In this document: positions 25,319 to 35,955 of the stretch, in pieces
Layout: every line of letters starts with the position of its first letter
Position numbering within the stretch: the first letter of the stretch is position 1
Source: Chthonomonadaceae bacterium
GTDB lineage: Bacteria > Armatimonadota > Chthonomonadetes > Chthonomonadales > Chthonomonadaceae
Length of the DNA stretch: 54,971 bases
NCBI GenBank assembly: GCA_027459665.1
Contig: DAIDHN010000015.1
Span: 1 to 54,971 of the forward strand
Reading direction: 5' to 3'
The notes under the pieces: generated by a model
Database searches by the model: none
What the model was told of the DNA's origin: nothing
Seen by the model: the letters and a program-made list of their open reading frames with translations, nothing else
Program-made: the position numbers and the translations under genes

Positions 25319-27810
25319 ATACCAAGGCGGCTTCTGCGCAACATTTCCGCTGTATCGCCAGGCTTTTGCGGCACATAACCCGCAAGCGGCACAATGTTCT
25401 GGTGTATGGCATCCAGAATATCCTGCGGAAATGGAAAGTACTCGTGCTCAAGCTCATCGGGCGGCGTGATCCAGTTTCTTGCTCCAAGAACCACCGGCGG
25501 GGCATCCAGATAATCGAAAGCTGCGCGTGTAAGCGTAGAAGCAACAGTATGCAAAAATGACCCTCGTTCACAGGCATCGCCTACAAGCAGCACTCGCCCG
25601 GTTTTTTGAATGCTTTGTATTACTTTGTCATACTGAAAAGGCACCAGAGTGCGCATATCTATTACTTCTGCCTCCAGTTCGTACATGCTGGAGAGCGTTT
25701 GTGCAGCATCAAGCGCCCTGTAGAGTGCCGCTCCAGTGGTGAGGATGGTTAGGTGCGTACCACTGCGCTTTATGTCTGGCTCACCGAACGGTATAGCATA
25801 GTACTCTGATGGCACACCCTCCTCACCATGAAATAATTCGCTCTGGTCATAGATACGCTGGCTTTCGAAGAATACCACGGGGTCTGTTCCGCTGAGAGCC
25901 GAATGCATAAGACCTTTTGCATCGTAAGGGGTAGCAGGAAATACGACCTTGAGGCCAGGGATATGGGCGCATAGGGCTGTCCAGTCCTGGCTGCGCTGAG
26001 CGCCATATTTGCTCCCAACCGAAACACGCAGCACCACTGGCATTTGCAGAACGCCGCCAGACATTGCCTGCCACTTTGCAAGCTGGTTGAAGACCTCGTC
26101 GCCGGCTCTGCCCAGAAAGTCGCAGTACATCAGTTCGATGAGTGCTCTGCCACCCTCCAGTGCATATCCTACGGCAGAACCTACAATGGCAGCTTCTGCG
26201 ATGGGGCTGTTGAAGAGGCGGTGGTAGGGCAGATGCTCTGTAAGACCCTGGTACACAGCGAAAGCTCCCCCCCAGTCACGGTTTTCTTCGCCATATGCAA
26301 TGAGAGTAGGGTCGGTGTGGAAGTGGTGGATGATGGCTTCAAAAAGGGCGTCGCGCATGCCAATGCAGCGTTGTTTGGGCAGCGGCAAACCATCCTCTCC
26401 TAAACCTGTTCTGCTGCGTGACTGCAGCTTTTGCACTCTGGGGTTATCCTGTATTTCAAGGCAGGTGACGGGCTTACGGCTTGTGTCGAGAGAGAGTTCA
26501 TTCTGATTGGAGAAAGTAGTTTTTTCGAGCAGATTTCCAACAGAGTGCAGCGAAGCGCGGGGAGAAAGGTCGGGGTGAATAGCTCTTTTGTACGCACGCA
26601 GCACAGCCTGCTCAACCCGGTTCTGTTCTGCCTGCAGTTCTGCTTCGGTATAGATTCCGTGCTGAATCAGGTTTTGGCGATAATTGGCGATCGAGTCGGC
26701 CTTGAGCCATTGATCCACTTCATTTTTTTCACGGTAAGAAGAGGCATCTGATGGAGAATGGCCGCTGAATCTGTAAGTAACTGTATCAAGCAGCACCGGT
26801 CCGTCTCCTCTAAGCAGAATTTCTTTTTTGCGCTGAATGGCGTCTATCACTGCAAAGGGGTTGAAACCATCTATTCGTTCAGCATGCATCTGCTCGGGAT
26901 TGAGGCCTGCGCCAATGCGTGCCAGTACCTGAAAGCCGCCGGTTTCACCCACAGGCTGCCCGCCCATGCCATAGAAGTTGTTGACAAAGTTGAAAAGCAG
27001 CGGCAGGCCGCCTCTGTAATTATCAGGAAAGAGAGTCTTGAATTGTTCCATTGTAGCAAAGCAAAGTGCTTCCCAGGTAGGGCCGCAGGAAGCTGAGGCA
27101 TCACCTATATTGCATACAACAATGCCTGCCTTCTGGTTTACTCGTTTATAGAGTGCAGCTCCTGCAGAGATGTCTGCAGAACCTCCAACCAGCGCATTGT
27201 TGGGGTAGATTCCAAACGGAATGAAGAAGGCATGCATCGAACCGCCCATCCCTCTGTTGAAACCTGCCTCTCTCCCGAATATTTCAGCCAGCGCGCCATA
27301 AAGCAGGTAATCGGTGGCAAGCTGCTGAACTGTGTCTGGTGTGTAGGGCGATTCTTCCGGCAGAGGTTTTTCCAGCGCTCTCAGAGTGTCTCCCCCCAGA
27401 GAATGTGCCATAATTTCATGCAGGGTGCTGTCGTTTAGCTTTGCTATAGCAGAAAGCCCTTTGGCAAGTATCTCCCCGTGGCTTCTGTGGCTGCCAAAGA
27501 TATGGTCTTCTCTTGAAAGATGGAAAGCCTGCCCAACCGCAGCAGCTTCCTGCCCTATTGAGAGGTGAGCCGGCCCCCTATGATTATAGGGTGTGTTGCA
27601 GTATTTGCCCTGTTTTTTCACTTCGTCCAGCATGGTTTCAAAAGTACGTATGATGAGCATATCCCGAAATATTCGGAGAATATCTTCTCGTGGCCAGGCT
27701 GCAAATTCCTGTTCCATTGGTTTTTGATATTGATTGACAGGGATAGGCTGCAGCTCAAGCTGTTCAGGTTGACGCACATTCTGGGGCAGTATGGGCAGTG
27801 AACGCGGCAT
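25315..27810 (-). CDS. Fused E1 alpha/beta 2-oxoacid dehydrogenase (pyruvate or branched-chain type)
   Basis: One 831-residue protein carries both halves of a thiamine-diphosphate E1. The alpha part (about 30-400) shows [21 protein letters not shown] and the ThDP loop beginning GDAS; the beta part (about 480-810) shows [31 protein letters not shown] and GDACERGSF. Such E1s decarboxylate pyruvate, acetoin or branched-chain 2-oxoacids and pass the acyl group to a lipoylated E2. No dedicated E2 or E3 follows, so it must share partners coded elsewhere, perhaps SucB-like proteins. It is divergent from a DeoR-type regulator across 98 bp. The substrate is not decided by the sequence alone. Confidence 0.88.
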   Translation of the reverse strand: MPRSLPILPQNVRQPEQLELQPIPVNQYQKPMEQEFAAWPREDILRIFRDMLIIRTFETMLDEVKKQGKYCNTPYNHRGPAHLSIGQEAAAVGQAFHLSREDHIFGSHRSHGEILAKGLSAIAKLNDSTLHEIMAHSLGGDTLRALEKPLPEESPYTPDTVQQLATDYLLYGALAEIFGREAGFNRGMGGSMHAFFIPFGIYPNNALVGGSADISAGAALYKRVNQKAGIVVCNIGDASASCGPTWEALCFATMEQFKTLFPDNYRGGLPLLFNFVNNFYGMGGQPVGETGGFQVLARIGAGLNPEQMHAERIDGFNPFAVIDAIQRKKEILLRGDGPVLLDTVTYRFSGHSPSDASSYREKNEVDQWLKADSIANYRQNLIQHGIYTEAELQAEQNRVEQAVLRAYKRAIHPDLSPRASLHSVGNLLEKTTFSNQNELSLDTSRKPVTCLEIQDNPRVQKLQSRSRTGLGEDGLPLPKQRCIGMRDALFEAIIHHFHTDPTLIAYGEENRDWGGAFAVYQGLTEHLPYHRLFNSPIAEAAIVGSAVGYALEGGRALIELMYCDFLGRAGDEVFNQLAKWQAMSGGVLQMPVVLRVSVGSKYGAQRSQDWTALCAHIPGLKVVFPATPYDAKGLMHSALSGTDPVVFFESQRIYDQSELFHGEEGVPSEYYAIPFGEPDIKRSGTHLTILTTGAALYRALDAAQTLSSMYELEAEVIDMRTLVPFQYDKVIQSIQKTGRVLLVGDACERGSFLHTVASTLTRAAFDYLDAPPVVLGARNWITPPDELEHEYFPFPQDILDAIHQNIVPLAGYVPQKPGDTAEMLRRSRLGI

Positions 27811-27908
27811 GAAGCACTCCTCAGCAAAAGTTTTGAAATCAGTTTACTGTATGAAAACAAAAAAATCAATAGAAATCGTAAATGATAGAAAACTAAACGG
27901 GAGGCATT

Positions 27909-28715
27909 ATGTTTGCAGAAGAGCGTGAAACCGTAATATTGGAATGTCTACATCGGGACGGCAAGGTTCGAGTGGAGGAACTGTCTCGTGAACTGGGTGT
28001 TTCCCTGCCTACAATACGTGCCGATTTGAGCCGTTTGGAAGAACGGGGAGTATTACGGCGCACTCATGGCGGGGCGCTGCGGCTTGAGGAAACTCGCTAC
28101 GAACCGCCCTATGCAGAACGTGCGATACTCTACCGTGATTATAAGCAGCAGATCGCCATGTCGGCAGTTGAGCGTGTACGCACGGGCGACAGCGTTTTGC
28201 TGGATGCCGGCACCACCTGCTTTGAAATTGCCCTGCTGCTCTGCAAAAAAAGCAATTTGACTATTCTCACCAATGCACCTGCCTCTGCTGAAATGCTGGC
28301 GGCTACAGGCAGGCATGAAGTTGTATTGATTGGCGGGGTATTTCAGGCGCACCGCAAAGCGCTGATGGGGCCGCTGGCCTGCAGGTTTCTAGAGCCAGTG
28401 CAGTGTGACGTAGCATTTATAGGGGTGAATGGAGTGCATCCATCCGCAGGTTTCACTGCATCTGATTTTGATGCTGCCCAGATGAAGCTTGCCATGCATC
28501 AGCATGCGAGGGAAACCGTAGTAGTAGCAGATACAAGTAAACTTGGTCAGGTGGCATTTGCATTGATAGGAGCCTTGAATATCGCCGATATTCTGATTAC
28601 CGATGCCAGAATATCAAGTACTGAATGCAGGGTGCTCGAACAGGCTGGGCTGGATGTAGTGGTTGCCTCTGAGAATGGGGCGGGGGTTGATGAGGCAGTG
28701 GAACATCCTTCATAG
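27909..28715 (+). CDS. DeoR-family transcriptional regulator
   Basis: A 268-residue repressor with an N-terminal winged helix-turn-helix (ELSRELGVSLPTIRADLSRLEERG) followed by the DeoR hinge RRTHGGA and a sugar-phosphate-binding DeoRC domain with LLDAGTTCFEIA, LTILTNAP and GGVF. DeoR proteins usually respond to phosphorylated sugars. GGGAGG lies just before the ATG. Divergent placement against the fused E1 gene suggests it may control it, or itself, but no clear operator repeat is visible in the 98 bp between them. Confidence 0.9.
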   Translation: MFAEERETVILECLHRDGKVRVEELSRELGVSLPTIRADLSRLEERGVLRRTHGGALRLEETRYEPPYAERAILYRDYKQQIAMSAVERVRTGDSVLLDAGTTCFEIALLLCKKSNLTILTNAPASAEMLAATGRHEVVLIGGVFQAHRKALMGPLACRFLEPVQCDVAFIGVNGVHPSAGFTASDFDAAQMKLAMHQHARETVVVADTSKLGQVAFALIGALNIADILITDARISSTECRVLEQAGLDVVVASENGAGVDEAVEHPS

Positions 28716-29075
28716 CCGAACTGATGTCATCAGAAAAAATACGAGCTGGTTTTACTTTATTGCATCTAATGCAATGTCGCAGATCAGCACAGCATTCTCA
28801 TCTCCAAACTGGCCTGCAGTCAGCCAGCCCGCAGGGTGCGAATAACAGGGCTTTTGAGAAATGTATAAAGAGATTGAGTTATTGACATTTTTCTTACACC
28901 CTGGGGCGTATTTGTAAATTAGTTTCGATAGGAACAATCGATTGCGTGAACACATGTTTTTGTATGCGGAAAAGTTGACTTCCTGCATATAATAGCGGTA
29001 ATATGTAAAAACACTGCATAATGAGCAGGGTGTGTTCCACACCCGTCTCAACTCAAAAGAAGAACAGAGCGCATT
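28716..29075. other. Intergenic region upstream of sucA
   Basis: No gene is supported here. It contains a short palindrome just after the DeoR stop (CTGATG-t-CATCAG, 28720-28733 area), a TTGACA at 28882 without a matching -10 box, and the better promoter listed at 28975. The leader from that promoter to sucA is about 65 nt, leaving room for control elements that I could not identify. Confidence 0.6.
28975..29004 (+). promoter_or_regulatory. Probable promoter for sucA-sucB
   Basis: TTGACT (28975-28980) and TAATAT (28999-29004) are 18 bp apart. An exact TATAAT at 28988-28993 lies between them but has no -35 box at a normal distance. Either could be used. Confidence 0.5.
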
Positions 29076-31925
29076 ATGAGCGAATTGAATCTGTTTCAGG
29101 GTGCAAACCAGGCTTTCGTTCTGGAAATGTACCATCAGTATTTGAATGATCCAGGCACCGTTGATGATGCCACCCGCGCATTTTTTGACAACTACCCAGT
29201 ACAACCACCTCCCGCAACTGGCGAAGCAGCCCCTGCTGGAGGCGTTACTACTTCTGCTCCACTAGATGCAGCTATGGCAGCCTCCCGCCTAGCTCGCTTC
29301 ATACGACAGAGGGGACATTTGGAAGCAAATATCAATCCTCTGGCGGTTTCACCCATGCACAACCATGAGCTGGACCTAGTAGCCCACAATTTGACCAATG
29401 AAACCCTTGCTTTGCTGCCTGCCAGCATTGTGGGAGGGCCGCAGGCTGTGGGTGCTGCCAACGCACTAGAGGCCATTGCTCGCCTCAGACAGGTGTACTC
29501 TGGCTCAATTGGGTATGAAGATGAGCACATACAAGATGCACGAGAGAGATACTGGCTGAGAGATGCTGCCGAGAGTAGACGTTTTTTTGAAGGCATAGAT
29601 ACCACACAGAAACGTGATCTGCTTATGCGGCTCACTGAAGTGGATATATTTGAAGATTTCCTGCAAAAAAACTTTCAGGGAGAAAAGAGGTTCTCTATAG
29701 AGGGAAATGATTCTCTGGTGCCGATACTGGATGAAATGATCAGGCTGGCGGCAGCCTCCCGTTTTCGTGAGGTGGTTGTGGGTATGTCGCATCGCGGCAG
29801 ACTGAGTGTGCTAGCCCATGTTCTGGGTAAGCCGCTCGAAGATATTATGGGCGAGTTCAAAAAGAACATTGGCATGGGTACCCCTGGTGATTCGGCAGGG
29901 CATTTGCAGGGCTGGTCGGGCGATGTGAAGTATCATTTGGGTTATAAACGTGCATTTAAGGAAACTGGCATAGCAGAGATGCCCATCACGCTTGTGCCAA
30001 ACCCAAGTCATCTTGAGTTTGTGGGTGCGGTGGTGGAAGGTCACACCAGAGCTGCGCAGGAAAAACGCGAACACCCTGGCGAGCCTCTGCAAGACACAGG
30101 CATGGCGCTTCCAGTTCTTATTCATGGCGATGGGGCATTTCCGGGCCAGGGCATTGTACCTGAAACCCTCAATCTTTCCCGCCTGCCAGGCTATCGTACT
30201 GGCGGCACTCTTCATATCATCATCAACAATCAGATAGGTTTCACTACTCTGCCGCAAGATGCCCGCTCTACTCTTTATGCCAGTGACCTTGCAAAAGGGT
30301 TTGAAATTCCTATTGTTCATGTGAATGCAGATGATGTGCTGGCATGTATTGCTGTGGCAAAAATGGCATTCGCTTACCGAGAGCAGTTCGGCAAGGATTT
30401 TCTCATAGACCTGATAGGCTACCGGCGTTATGGGCACAATGAAACAGATGAGCCGCGCACAACACAGCCGCGCATGTACGCCAGAATAGATGTGCATCCC
30501 AGACCTCGTGAAGTGTGGGCCAGAGAACTGGAAAAAGAGGGTTTGGTTAGCCGGGATGAAGCCAGCCAGATGGTGAATACCGTGCGAGCAAAGCTGCGCA
30601 ATGCCCTCGAACATGCCGAGGTTGAAGAGCATCTTCCGCTGGATGAGAAATATGAGTCTGGGCACCATTCACAAATCGAAACTGCTATCAGTGCTGCCGC
30701 ACTGCAAGAGCTGAATGAGGCTCTGCTGAATAGACCAGAGGATTTTGCAGCGAATCCTGATGCTGAAAAAAGGTTTTACCAGCCCAGGAGAGAAGCTCTG
30801 CATGAACCGGGTGGCATATTTTGGGCACATGCTGAAGCACTTGCCATAGCCTCTATTTTAGCGGAAGGCATACCAGTGCGCATGAGCGGCCAGGATACAG
30901 AGCGGGGTACGTTTGATCAGCGGCGCCTGGTACTGCACGACAGCGATCATGGTACCCGCTATGTGCCTCATCAGCATCTGCCCCAGGCTAAAGCTTCTTT
31001 TGCTATCTACAACAGCCCGCTGTCGGAAAATGCAGTACTGGGTTTTGAATACGGGTACAGCATGCATGCCCCTGGCGTGCTTACCTTGTGGGAGGCGCAG
31101 TTCGGCGATTTTGCCAATGGCGCACAGGTGATAATCGACCAGTTTATTGCTTCTGGCAGGGCAAAGTGGGCACAGACGCCATCGCTTGTGGTATTGCTTC
31201 CTCATGGGTATGAAGGAATGGGGCCGGAGCATTCCTGTGCACGCGTAGAACGGTTCCTGCAGTTGACTGCCTCAGACAATATGCGTATCGCCAACTGTAC
31301 AACTGCTGCGCAATATTTTCATCTACTGCGCAGGCAGGCGAAACTGCTTGAAAGCGTACCTCGTCCACTGGTTATTTTTACACCCAAAAGCCTTTTAAGA
31401 GATAAAAATGCTGCCTCATCGCTGAGCGACCTGACAGAGGGCAGTTTTCAGACTGTGATCAATGATGCTGATGCGATGAAGCGCGCCGACCAGATAACCA
31501 GGCTGATACTGTGCACTGGCAAAGTGTATATGAATTTGACAAAACAGGGAAACAAGCCTCGTAAAGAATATGCAGATGCCAAACATGTTGCTGCAGTTCG
31601 CGTTGAACAACTGTATCCTTTCCCTGAGAGGGAAATTATGGATGTGATTCGCGACTACCCTGCACTGCAGGAAATATGCTGGCTGCAGGAAGAGCCGCAA
31701 AACATGGGCGCCTGGTTCTTTATGGAACCCCGCCTGAGAAACATAGTGCACATGCTTGAATGGAATGGAACCATCCAATATACTGGTCGAGATGCATCCG
31801 CCAGCCCGGCAGAAGGTTCACTGCCTAGACACAGGGTGCAGCAGGAAAACATTGTTTCTATGGCTCTCAGTGATGTTAAAGAGCCGGCAGTACATAGACG
31901 CAGCGTTCTGAGAGCAGTGAAATAG
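29076..31925 (+). CDS. sucA: 2-oxoglutarate dehydrogenase E1 component
   Basis: ThDP-dependent decarboxylase of the TCA cycle that feeds succinyl groups to SucB. The 949-residue length and the N-terminal E1o signature (NLFQGANQAFVLEMYHQYL) identify the full-length type rather than the actinobacterial Kgd fusion. Inside are GMSHRGRLSVLAHVLGKP, HGDGAFPGQGIVPETLNLS, IINNQIGFTT, YRRYGHNETDEP and the C-terminal GQDTERGTFDQRR and LPHGYEGMGPEHSCAR. sucB starts 30 bp downstream, so this is the usual sucAB operon without sucCD or lpd. Confidence 0.97.
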   Translation: MSELNLFQGANQAFVLEMYHQYLNDPGTVDDATRAFFDNYPVQPPPATGEAAPAGGVTTSAPLDAAMAASRLARFIRQRGHLEANINPLAVSPMHNHELDLVAHNLTNETLALLPASIVGGPQAVGAANALEAIARLRQVYSGSIGYEDEHIQDARERYWLRDAAESRRFFEGIDTTQKRDLLMRLTEVDIFEDFLQKNFQGEKRFSIEGNDSLVPILDEMIRLAAASRFREVVVGMSHRGRLSVLAHVLGKPLEDIMGEFKKNIGMGTPGDSAGHLQGWSGDVKYHLGYKRAFKETGIAEMPITLVPNPSHLEFVGAVVEGHTRAAQEKREHPGEPLQDTGMALPVLIHGDGAFPGQGIVPETLNLSRLPGYRTGGTLHIIINNQIGFTTLPQDARSTLYASDLAKGFEIPIVHVNADDVLACIAVAKMAFAYREQFGKDFLIDLIGYRRYGHNETDEPRTTQPRMYARIDVHPRPREVWARELEKEGLVSRDEASQMVNTVRAKLRNALEHAEVEEHLPLDEKYESGHHSQIETAISAAALQELNEALLNRPEDFAANPDAEKRFYQPRREALHEPGGIFWAHAEALAIASILAEGIPVRMSGQDTERGTFDQRRLVLHDSDHGTRYVPHQHLPQAKASFAIYNSPLSENAVLGFEYGYSMHAPGVLTLWEAQFGDFANGAQVIIDQFIASGRAKWAQTPSLVVLLPHGYEGMGPEHSCARVERFLQLTASDNMRIANCTTAAQYFHLLRRQAKLLESVPRPLVIFTPKSLLRDKNAASSLSDLTEGSFQTVINDADAMKRADQITRLILCTGKVYMNLTKQGNKPRKEYADAKHVAAVRVEQLYPFPEREIMDVIRDYPALQEICWLQEEPQNMGAWFFMEPRLRNIVHMLEWNGTIQYTGRDASASPAEGSLPRHRVQQENIVSMALSDVKEPAVHRRSVLRAVK

Positions 31926-31955
31926 CCTCATCGTGAGAAGGGAAGTATAAGCAGG

Positions 31956-33203
31956 ATGTCTGTAGAAGTCAGAGTGCCACAATTGGCAGAATCGGTAGTG
32001 GAAGCTACTGTTGGAAAATGGTATAAGCAGACTGGCGACAGAGTAGAGCAGGATGAAGTAATTACCGAACTCGCTACCGATAAGGTGAATGTAGAAATAT
32101 ATGCTCCTGTTGCCGGCACACTGGCAGGCATAGTGCACCTTGAAGGAGATGTGGTTGGCCCCAATGAACTGCTTGCTACTGTTGATGTGTCTGAACAGGC
32201 AGCAGAGACAGTGCAGAACAATGCACAGCCACCCATCCCAAAAGAGGAACATTCATCTGCAGATACCCAGCGTCCGGCTGCAACTCCTGTTGCCGAAAAA
32301 ATGGCAGCAGCTACGGGAATAGATTTGTCTCATGTACATGGAACCGGAGTCAACGGAAAAGTCACCATAGAAGATGTGCGAGGACATGCAAGCCATGCTC
32401 AGACTTCTGCAGCGGCCAGTTCGGCTGCACCTGCCACGCCTGCAGCAAAACAGAACGTAGAAGCTGCTACACCGGTTCTCCCAGCGCTGACGGCAGCACT
32501 GAATCGTAAAGAAGAGCGTGAACCACTTTCACGCTTGCGCCTCACTATCATACGCAACCTCAAACAGTCTGAAGAAGAAGCAGTTCGCCTCACTACCTTC
32601 AATGAAGCAGATATGAGCGCAATCATGCAGCTGCGCACACGAAGAAAAGAGAGTTTTCGTGAAAAATTTGGTGTGAACCTTGGGTTCATGTCGTTCTTCA
32701 CAAAAGCCGTTGTAGGGGCACTCAAGGAATATCCTTATCTCAATGCTGAAATTCAGGGCACAGATGTAATTAAAAAACTGTACTATGACATAGGCGTTGC
32801 AGTTGGTACAGACAAGGGATTGATGGTGCCGGTTTTGAGAGATGCCGACCGCAAAAGCTTTGCACAAATTGAAAAAGAGATTGCAGACTTGGCTAAACGT
32901 GCCAGAGAGGGAAAAATTTCTCTGACTGAACTGCTGGGAGGCACTTTTACTATTACCAATGGTGGAGTGTATGGCTCGCTTATGTCTACTCCTATATTGA
33001 ATGGCAGCCAGGTTGGAATATTAGGCATGCACAAAATACAGGAGAGGGCCGTGGTTGTGAAAGGCGAAATCGCAGTAAGACCTATGATGTACCTTGCTCT
33101 CTCTTACGATCACAGAATCGTTGATGGAGGAGATGCAGTGCGTTTCCTGGTGAAAATTAAGGAAATGCTGGAAGACCCTGAAACCCTTTTGCTGGAAGGG
33201 TGA
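31956..33203 (+). CDS. sucB: Dihydrolipoyl succinyltransferase (E2 of 2-oxoglutarate dehydrogenase)
   Basis: Core enzyme of the complex. Order of parts: a lipoyl domain (1-78) with the lipoylated Lys43 in ELATDKVNVEI; an Ala/Pro-rich linker; a peripheral subunit-binding domain around residues 110-145 (GIDLSHVHGTGVNGKVTIEDV); a second flexible Ala-rich linker; and the acyltransferase domain ending in SYDHRIVDGGDAVRFL, which contains the catalytic HxxxDG. It ends at 415 residues, the normal size. Lys43 is a target of the LipB pathway found at 18095. A 27-bp gap separates it from the convergent ligase gene. Confidence 0.96.
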   Translation: MSVEVRVPQLAESVVEATVGKWYKQTGDRVEQDEVITELATDKVNVEIYAPVAGTLAGIVHLEGDVVGPNELLATVDVSEQAAETVQNNAQPPIPKEEHSSADTQRPAATPVAEKMAAATGIDLSHVHGTGVNGKVTIEDVRGHASHAQTSAAASSAAPATPAAKQNVEAATPVLPALTAALNRKEEREPLSRLRLTIIRNLKQSEEEAVRLTTFNEADMSAIMQLRTRRKESFREKFGVNLGFMSFFTKAVVGALKEYPYLNAEIQGTDVIKKLYYDIGVAVGTDKGLMVPVLRDADRKSFAQIEKEIADLAKRAREGKISLTELLGGTFTITNGGVYGSLMSTPILNGSQVGILGMHKIQERAVVVKGEIAVRPMMYLALSYDHRIVDGGDAVRFLVKIKEMLEDPETLLLEG

Positions 33204-33230
33204 ACTGGGTGCGGTGACTGATTCTCCTGA

Positions 33231-34940
33231 TCAAGCTGAGGGGGCGCCAGAGGCTTTGAACTGGGTATTTTTCCAGTTTGAAAAATAGGGTTTTAGCTTG
33301 TTCCTCTGGTATTTACCAGTTGATGTTACAGGAATGTCAGTACCGAACAGTACCACTTTGGGGCTGCGGGCAAAAGAGAGACGCTTTCTGCACTGAGTAA
33401 GAATATCCTGCTCTGTAAGCAGAGTGTTCTCTTGTAAAACAACGTAAGCCCCTATTTCTTCACCATAGAACTCGTTTTCAAACCCTACTGCAAGTGCAGT
33501 GCGCACTCCGGGTATGGCGTTTAGAACCTCGTCTATATCGAATGGCGAGTAGTTCACACCGCCGCGAATAATCAGTTCTTTTAGCCTGCCGGTGATAAAG
33601 AAAAAGCGTTTACCCTCATCATTCTCCAAATAAAACCCCTCGTCCCCAGAATGAAACCATCCGTGTGCAAATGCCTCCCTGTTTGTATCAGCTCTTCGAT
33701 AGTATCCCTTCATCACATTTTCACCGCGAATTACAATTTCGCCCCTTTCACCTGGCGGCATTGCGATACCCTCAGTTGAAAAAACTGCCATTTCATTTAC
33801 AGGTAGAGCACACCCTATAGAGGGGAAGCCGTGTGTTCTCATCCAGGTATTGTGCTCCTGCTCTGGCAGGCTGGCTGGGAGAAAGCACGAGTAGCAGGTG
33901 GTTTCTGAAAGTCCATATCCATGGATTATTCTGATGCCGAACGTATCTTCAAATTTTCGTGCTACCTCCACAGTGAGCGGACCAGCGCCACATACAATGT
34001 GTCTGAAGCCCTGCAGTGCGTACTCTGCAAGATTGTCTGCTCTTTGCGATAAAAATGCAAGTATGGTGGGTACCACACTGCTCCAAGTACACTGATAGTC
34101 AGCAGCATGGCGCCAGAAGTGTGCCGCGCTGAAACGGGGCGACAAAACTACGCTGCCCGCAGAAACCAGAGGGGTAAGCAGTGTGACTACAATGCCATTG
34201 ACGTGGTGTATGGGCAGCACATTGAGCGCACGGTCTGACTGGGTGAAATGATGCCAGTCTGCTATGCTAAGCGCATCTATAACCAGGTTGCGCTGATCCA
34301 GTTCTACGCCTTTAGGAGGGCCTGTGGTGCCAGATGTATATACAATGAGCGCTCTTTGCGTCTGATCCAGACTGATTTCTGAATGATGTATGCTGAGAGT
34401 GGGTATTAGTGTAAACAGATTATCAGAATCTGGTACATCTGAAGCGCCAATGGTGAGCAGTTTGCATTGTTCAGGACAAAGCGGGGCTGTGCGCTCTGCA
34501 AGTTCGGGCAGTGTAATGCAGCATACTGCATTGGTGTTTTGCAGTATATAGGATATACGGTTGTCTTCTTCCTCTCGATTGACCGGTGAAACTGCAGCGC
34601 CAATGAGCCAGAGAGCAAAATACAAAAAAACTGTATGAGTTGAACTGTTCAGCACAGTAACTACTATATCGCCGGGGGCAATTTTGTAGTATTCTTTTAG
34701 AACACTGGCATAATACACAGCCTGTTGGAAAATCTGCCGGCAGGTGTACTGTTCAAGGTTTCCATCTGGATTTGGATAAAGGAGGAAAACTTTATCGGGA
34801 TGTTGCAGTTGCAGAAGATAGAGCAGGGTTCCTATACTTTCTTTTCTGCCTGCAAAGCGGGAAGGGGATACAAGCGATCTGGCATTCTGCACAAGCCCCA
34901 CTGTATCGGGAGCGATGCTTTCTTCGTTGAAAGTGGACAT
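33231..34940 (-). CDS. AMP-forming acyl-CoA ligase
   Basis: ANL-superfamily enzyme that activates a carboxylic acid as acyl-AMP, then usually transfers it to CoA. Motifs in order: YTSGTTGPPKGVELD (ATP-binding loop), GYGLSETT, GEIVIRGENVMKGYY, WFHSGDEG, TGRLKELIIRGGVNYSP (hinge) and a catalytic Lys in TSTGKYQRNKL. Substrate is not predictable; long-chain fatty acids or a peptide-carrier-linked acid are possible. ATG 34940 has GGAG 6 bp ahead and gives 569 residues; an in-frame start at 34985 would lie inside the apparent promoter. Confidence 0.87.
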   Translation of the reverse strand: MSTFNEESIAPDTVGLVQNARSLVSPSRFAGRKESIGTLLYLLQLQHPDKVFLLYPNPDGNLEQYTCRQIFQQAVYYASVLKEYYKIAPGDIVVTVLNSSTHTVFLYFALWLIGAAVSPVNREEEDNRISYILQNTNAVCCITLPELAERTAPLCPEQCKLLTIGASDVPDSDNLFTLIPTLSIHHSEISLDQTQRALIVYTSGTTGPPKGVELDQRNLVIDALSIADWHHFTQSDRALNVLPIHHVNGIVVTLLTPLVSAGSVVLSPRFSAAHFWRHAADYQCTWSSVVPTILAFLSQRADNLAEYALQGFRHIVCGAGPLTVEVARKFEDTFGIRIIHGYGLSETTCYSCFLPASLPEQEHNTWMRTHGFPSIGCALPVNEMAVFSTEGIAMPPGERGEIVIRGENVMKGYYRRADTNREAFAHGWFHSGDEGFYLENDEGKRFFFITGRLKELIIRGGVNYSPFDIDEVLNAIPGVRTALAVGFENEFYGEEIGAYVVLQENTLLTEQDILTQCRKRLSFARSPKVVLFGTDIPVTSTGKYQRNKLKPYFSNWKNTQFKASGAPSA

Positions 34941-34975
34941 TTGCTGCTCCACAAAACTTGTTTGATTTAAGGAGA

Positions 34976-34984
34976 AGTATACCA
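34976..34984 (-). promoter_or_regulatory. Extended -10 promoter for the acyl-CoA ligase
   Basis: On the minus strand the sequence TGGTATACT matches the extended -10 form (TGn followed by TATACT). No good -35 box is seen. The predicted start would be about 30 nt upstream of the chosen ATG. Confidence 0.45.
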
Positions 34985-35109
34985 TTTAGCAAAGCAAAGG
35001 AATATTCGGCGGGCAGGCATGCCCTAGCATACCCCGCACCTGGCTGGTGATAGGTTTATACTGTACTGCTGTGCAGTGTTGTTGTTATATGCAACAGAGG
35101 TTTACCAGA

Positions 35110-35892
35110 ATGATTATTTTGCTGGATTTTGATGACACATTGAGCGAATACACTGTTTTTTATAAGCAGTATACACAAGTGCTTGGGGGTATTCTGCGCA
35201 AGAGTTTTGGCGGAGAGCAGGAGGTGTGGGCGCACAGTGCACAGCTGATGCTGGTGGCAATAGAAGCTGACTACATGTCTCGTTTTCTGCATAATCCGTT
35301 GGCCGGATACTGTGCCTGGTTGAAACATTCGAGACATTTAGCCGCCCAGATATTGTTTGAAGGTGCAGAAATGGAGGCGCCTGCGAATGCGGTGCAGTAC
35401 CTGAAGCGTGCACACGCGAAAGCGCTGTCTCAATGTAGTGCGCTTTTTGCAGGCATGGAAGTTGCAATTCATCGACTTGCAGACGCCGGAATAGCGCTTT
35501 ACACTGCCTCTGGCAACGAATCTAGGCATTTGCATGCCGCTTTGCAAAATACCAGTCTGCTAAACTGCTTTCAGCGATTGTACGGCCCAGACCTGATTGA
35601 CTGTGCAAAAGAAGGACCAGAATACTATACATTGATTTGCAAAGATTTGCATATCTCACCAAACATGGCTCTTGTGGTTGATAATGCTCCTGAGGCATTG
35701 GGGTGGGCTGCTGAAGCAGGGCTTAATACCCTGCATATACACTTACTCAACCACCTGCCTCTCCCCGATGGGTGCAAGTTGGATACCACAATCACTCACC
35801 CAAATGATCTGCTGCAGGCGTTACAGTCTTATACTGCAGTGGTGACAGATGAAAAGGTTTTGAAACTGCACCGCAGCGATGCATCCGGTTAA
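35110..35892 (+). CDS. HAD-superfamily hydrolase
   Basis: A haloacid-dehalogenase fold phosphatase of 260 residues. Motif I is DFDDTL (nucleophile Asp in LLDFDDTLSEY), motif II is the YTASGNES region, and motif IV is VVDNAPEALGWA near the C-terminus. Such proteins hydrolyse phosphate esters, often nucleotides or sugar phosphates; the substrate is unknown. ATG 35110 is chosen because AGAGG precedes it and it places motif I at the N-terminus; two upstream starts are open. ndk follows 63 bp later. Confidence 0.78.
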   Translation: MIILLDFDDTLSEYTVFYKQYTQVLGGILRKSFGGEQEVWAHSAQLMLVAIEADYMSRFLHNPLAGYCAWLKHSRHLAAQILFEGAEMEAPANAVQYLKRAHAKALSQCSALFAGMEVAIHRLADAGIALYTASGNESRHLHAALQNTSLLNCFQRLYGPDLIDCAKEGPEYYTLICKDLHISPNMALVVDNAPEALGWAAEAGLNTLHIHLLNHLPLPDGCKLDTTITHPNDLLQALQSYTAVVTDEKVLKLHRSDASG

Positions 35893-35955
35893 GCTTATGT
35901 GTGCTATACTGGCATGGCTAATACTGCCAAAACTCTACAGGGAGATTGCTGCCAG

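Noticed and set aside
28882-28914. Perfect TTGACA upstream of sucA
   Set aside because: No -10-like hexamer lies 16-18 bp downstream, so a promoter here is weakly supported.
29811-30668. Open frame antisense to sucA
   Set aside because: Shadow of a certain gene; the translation shows no domain or coherent hydrophobicity.
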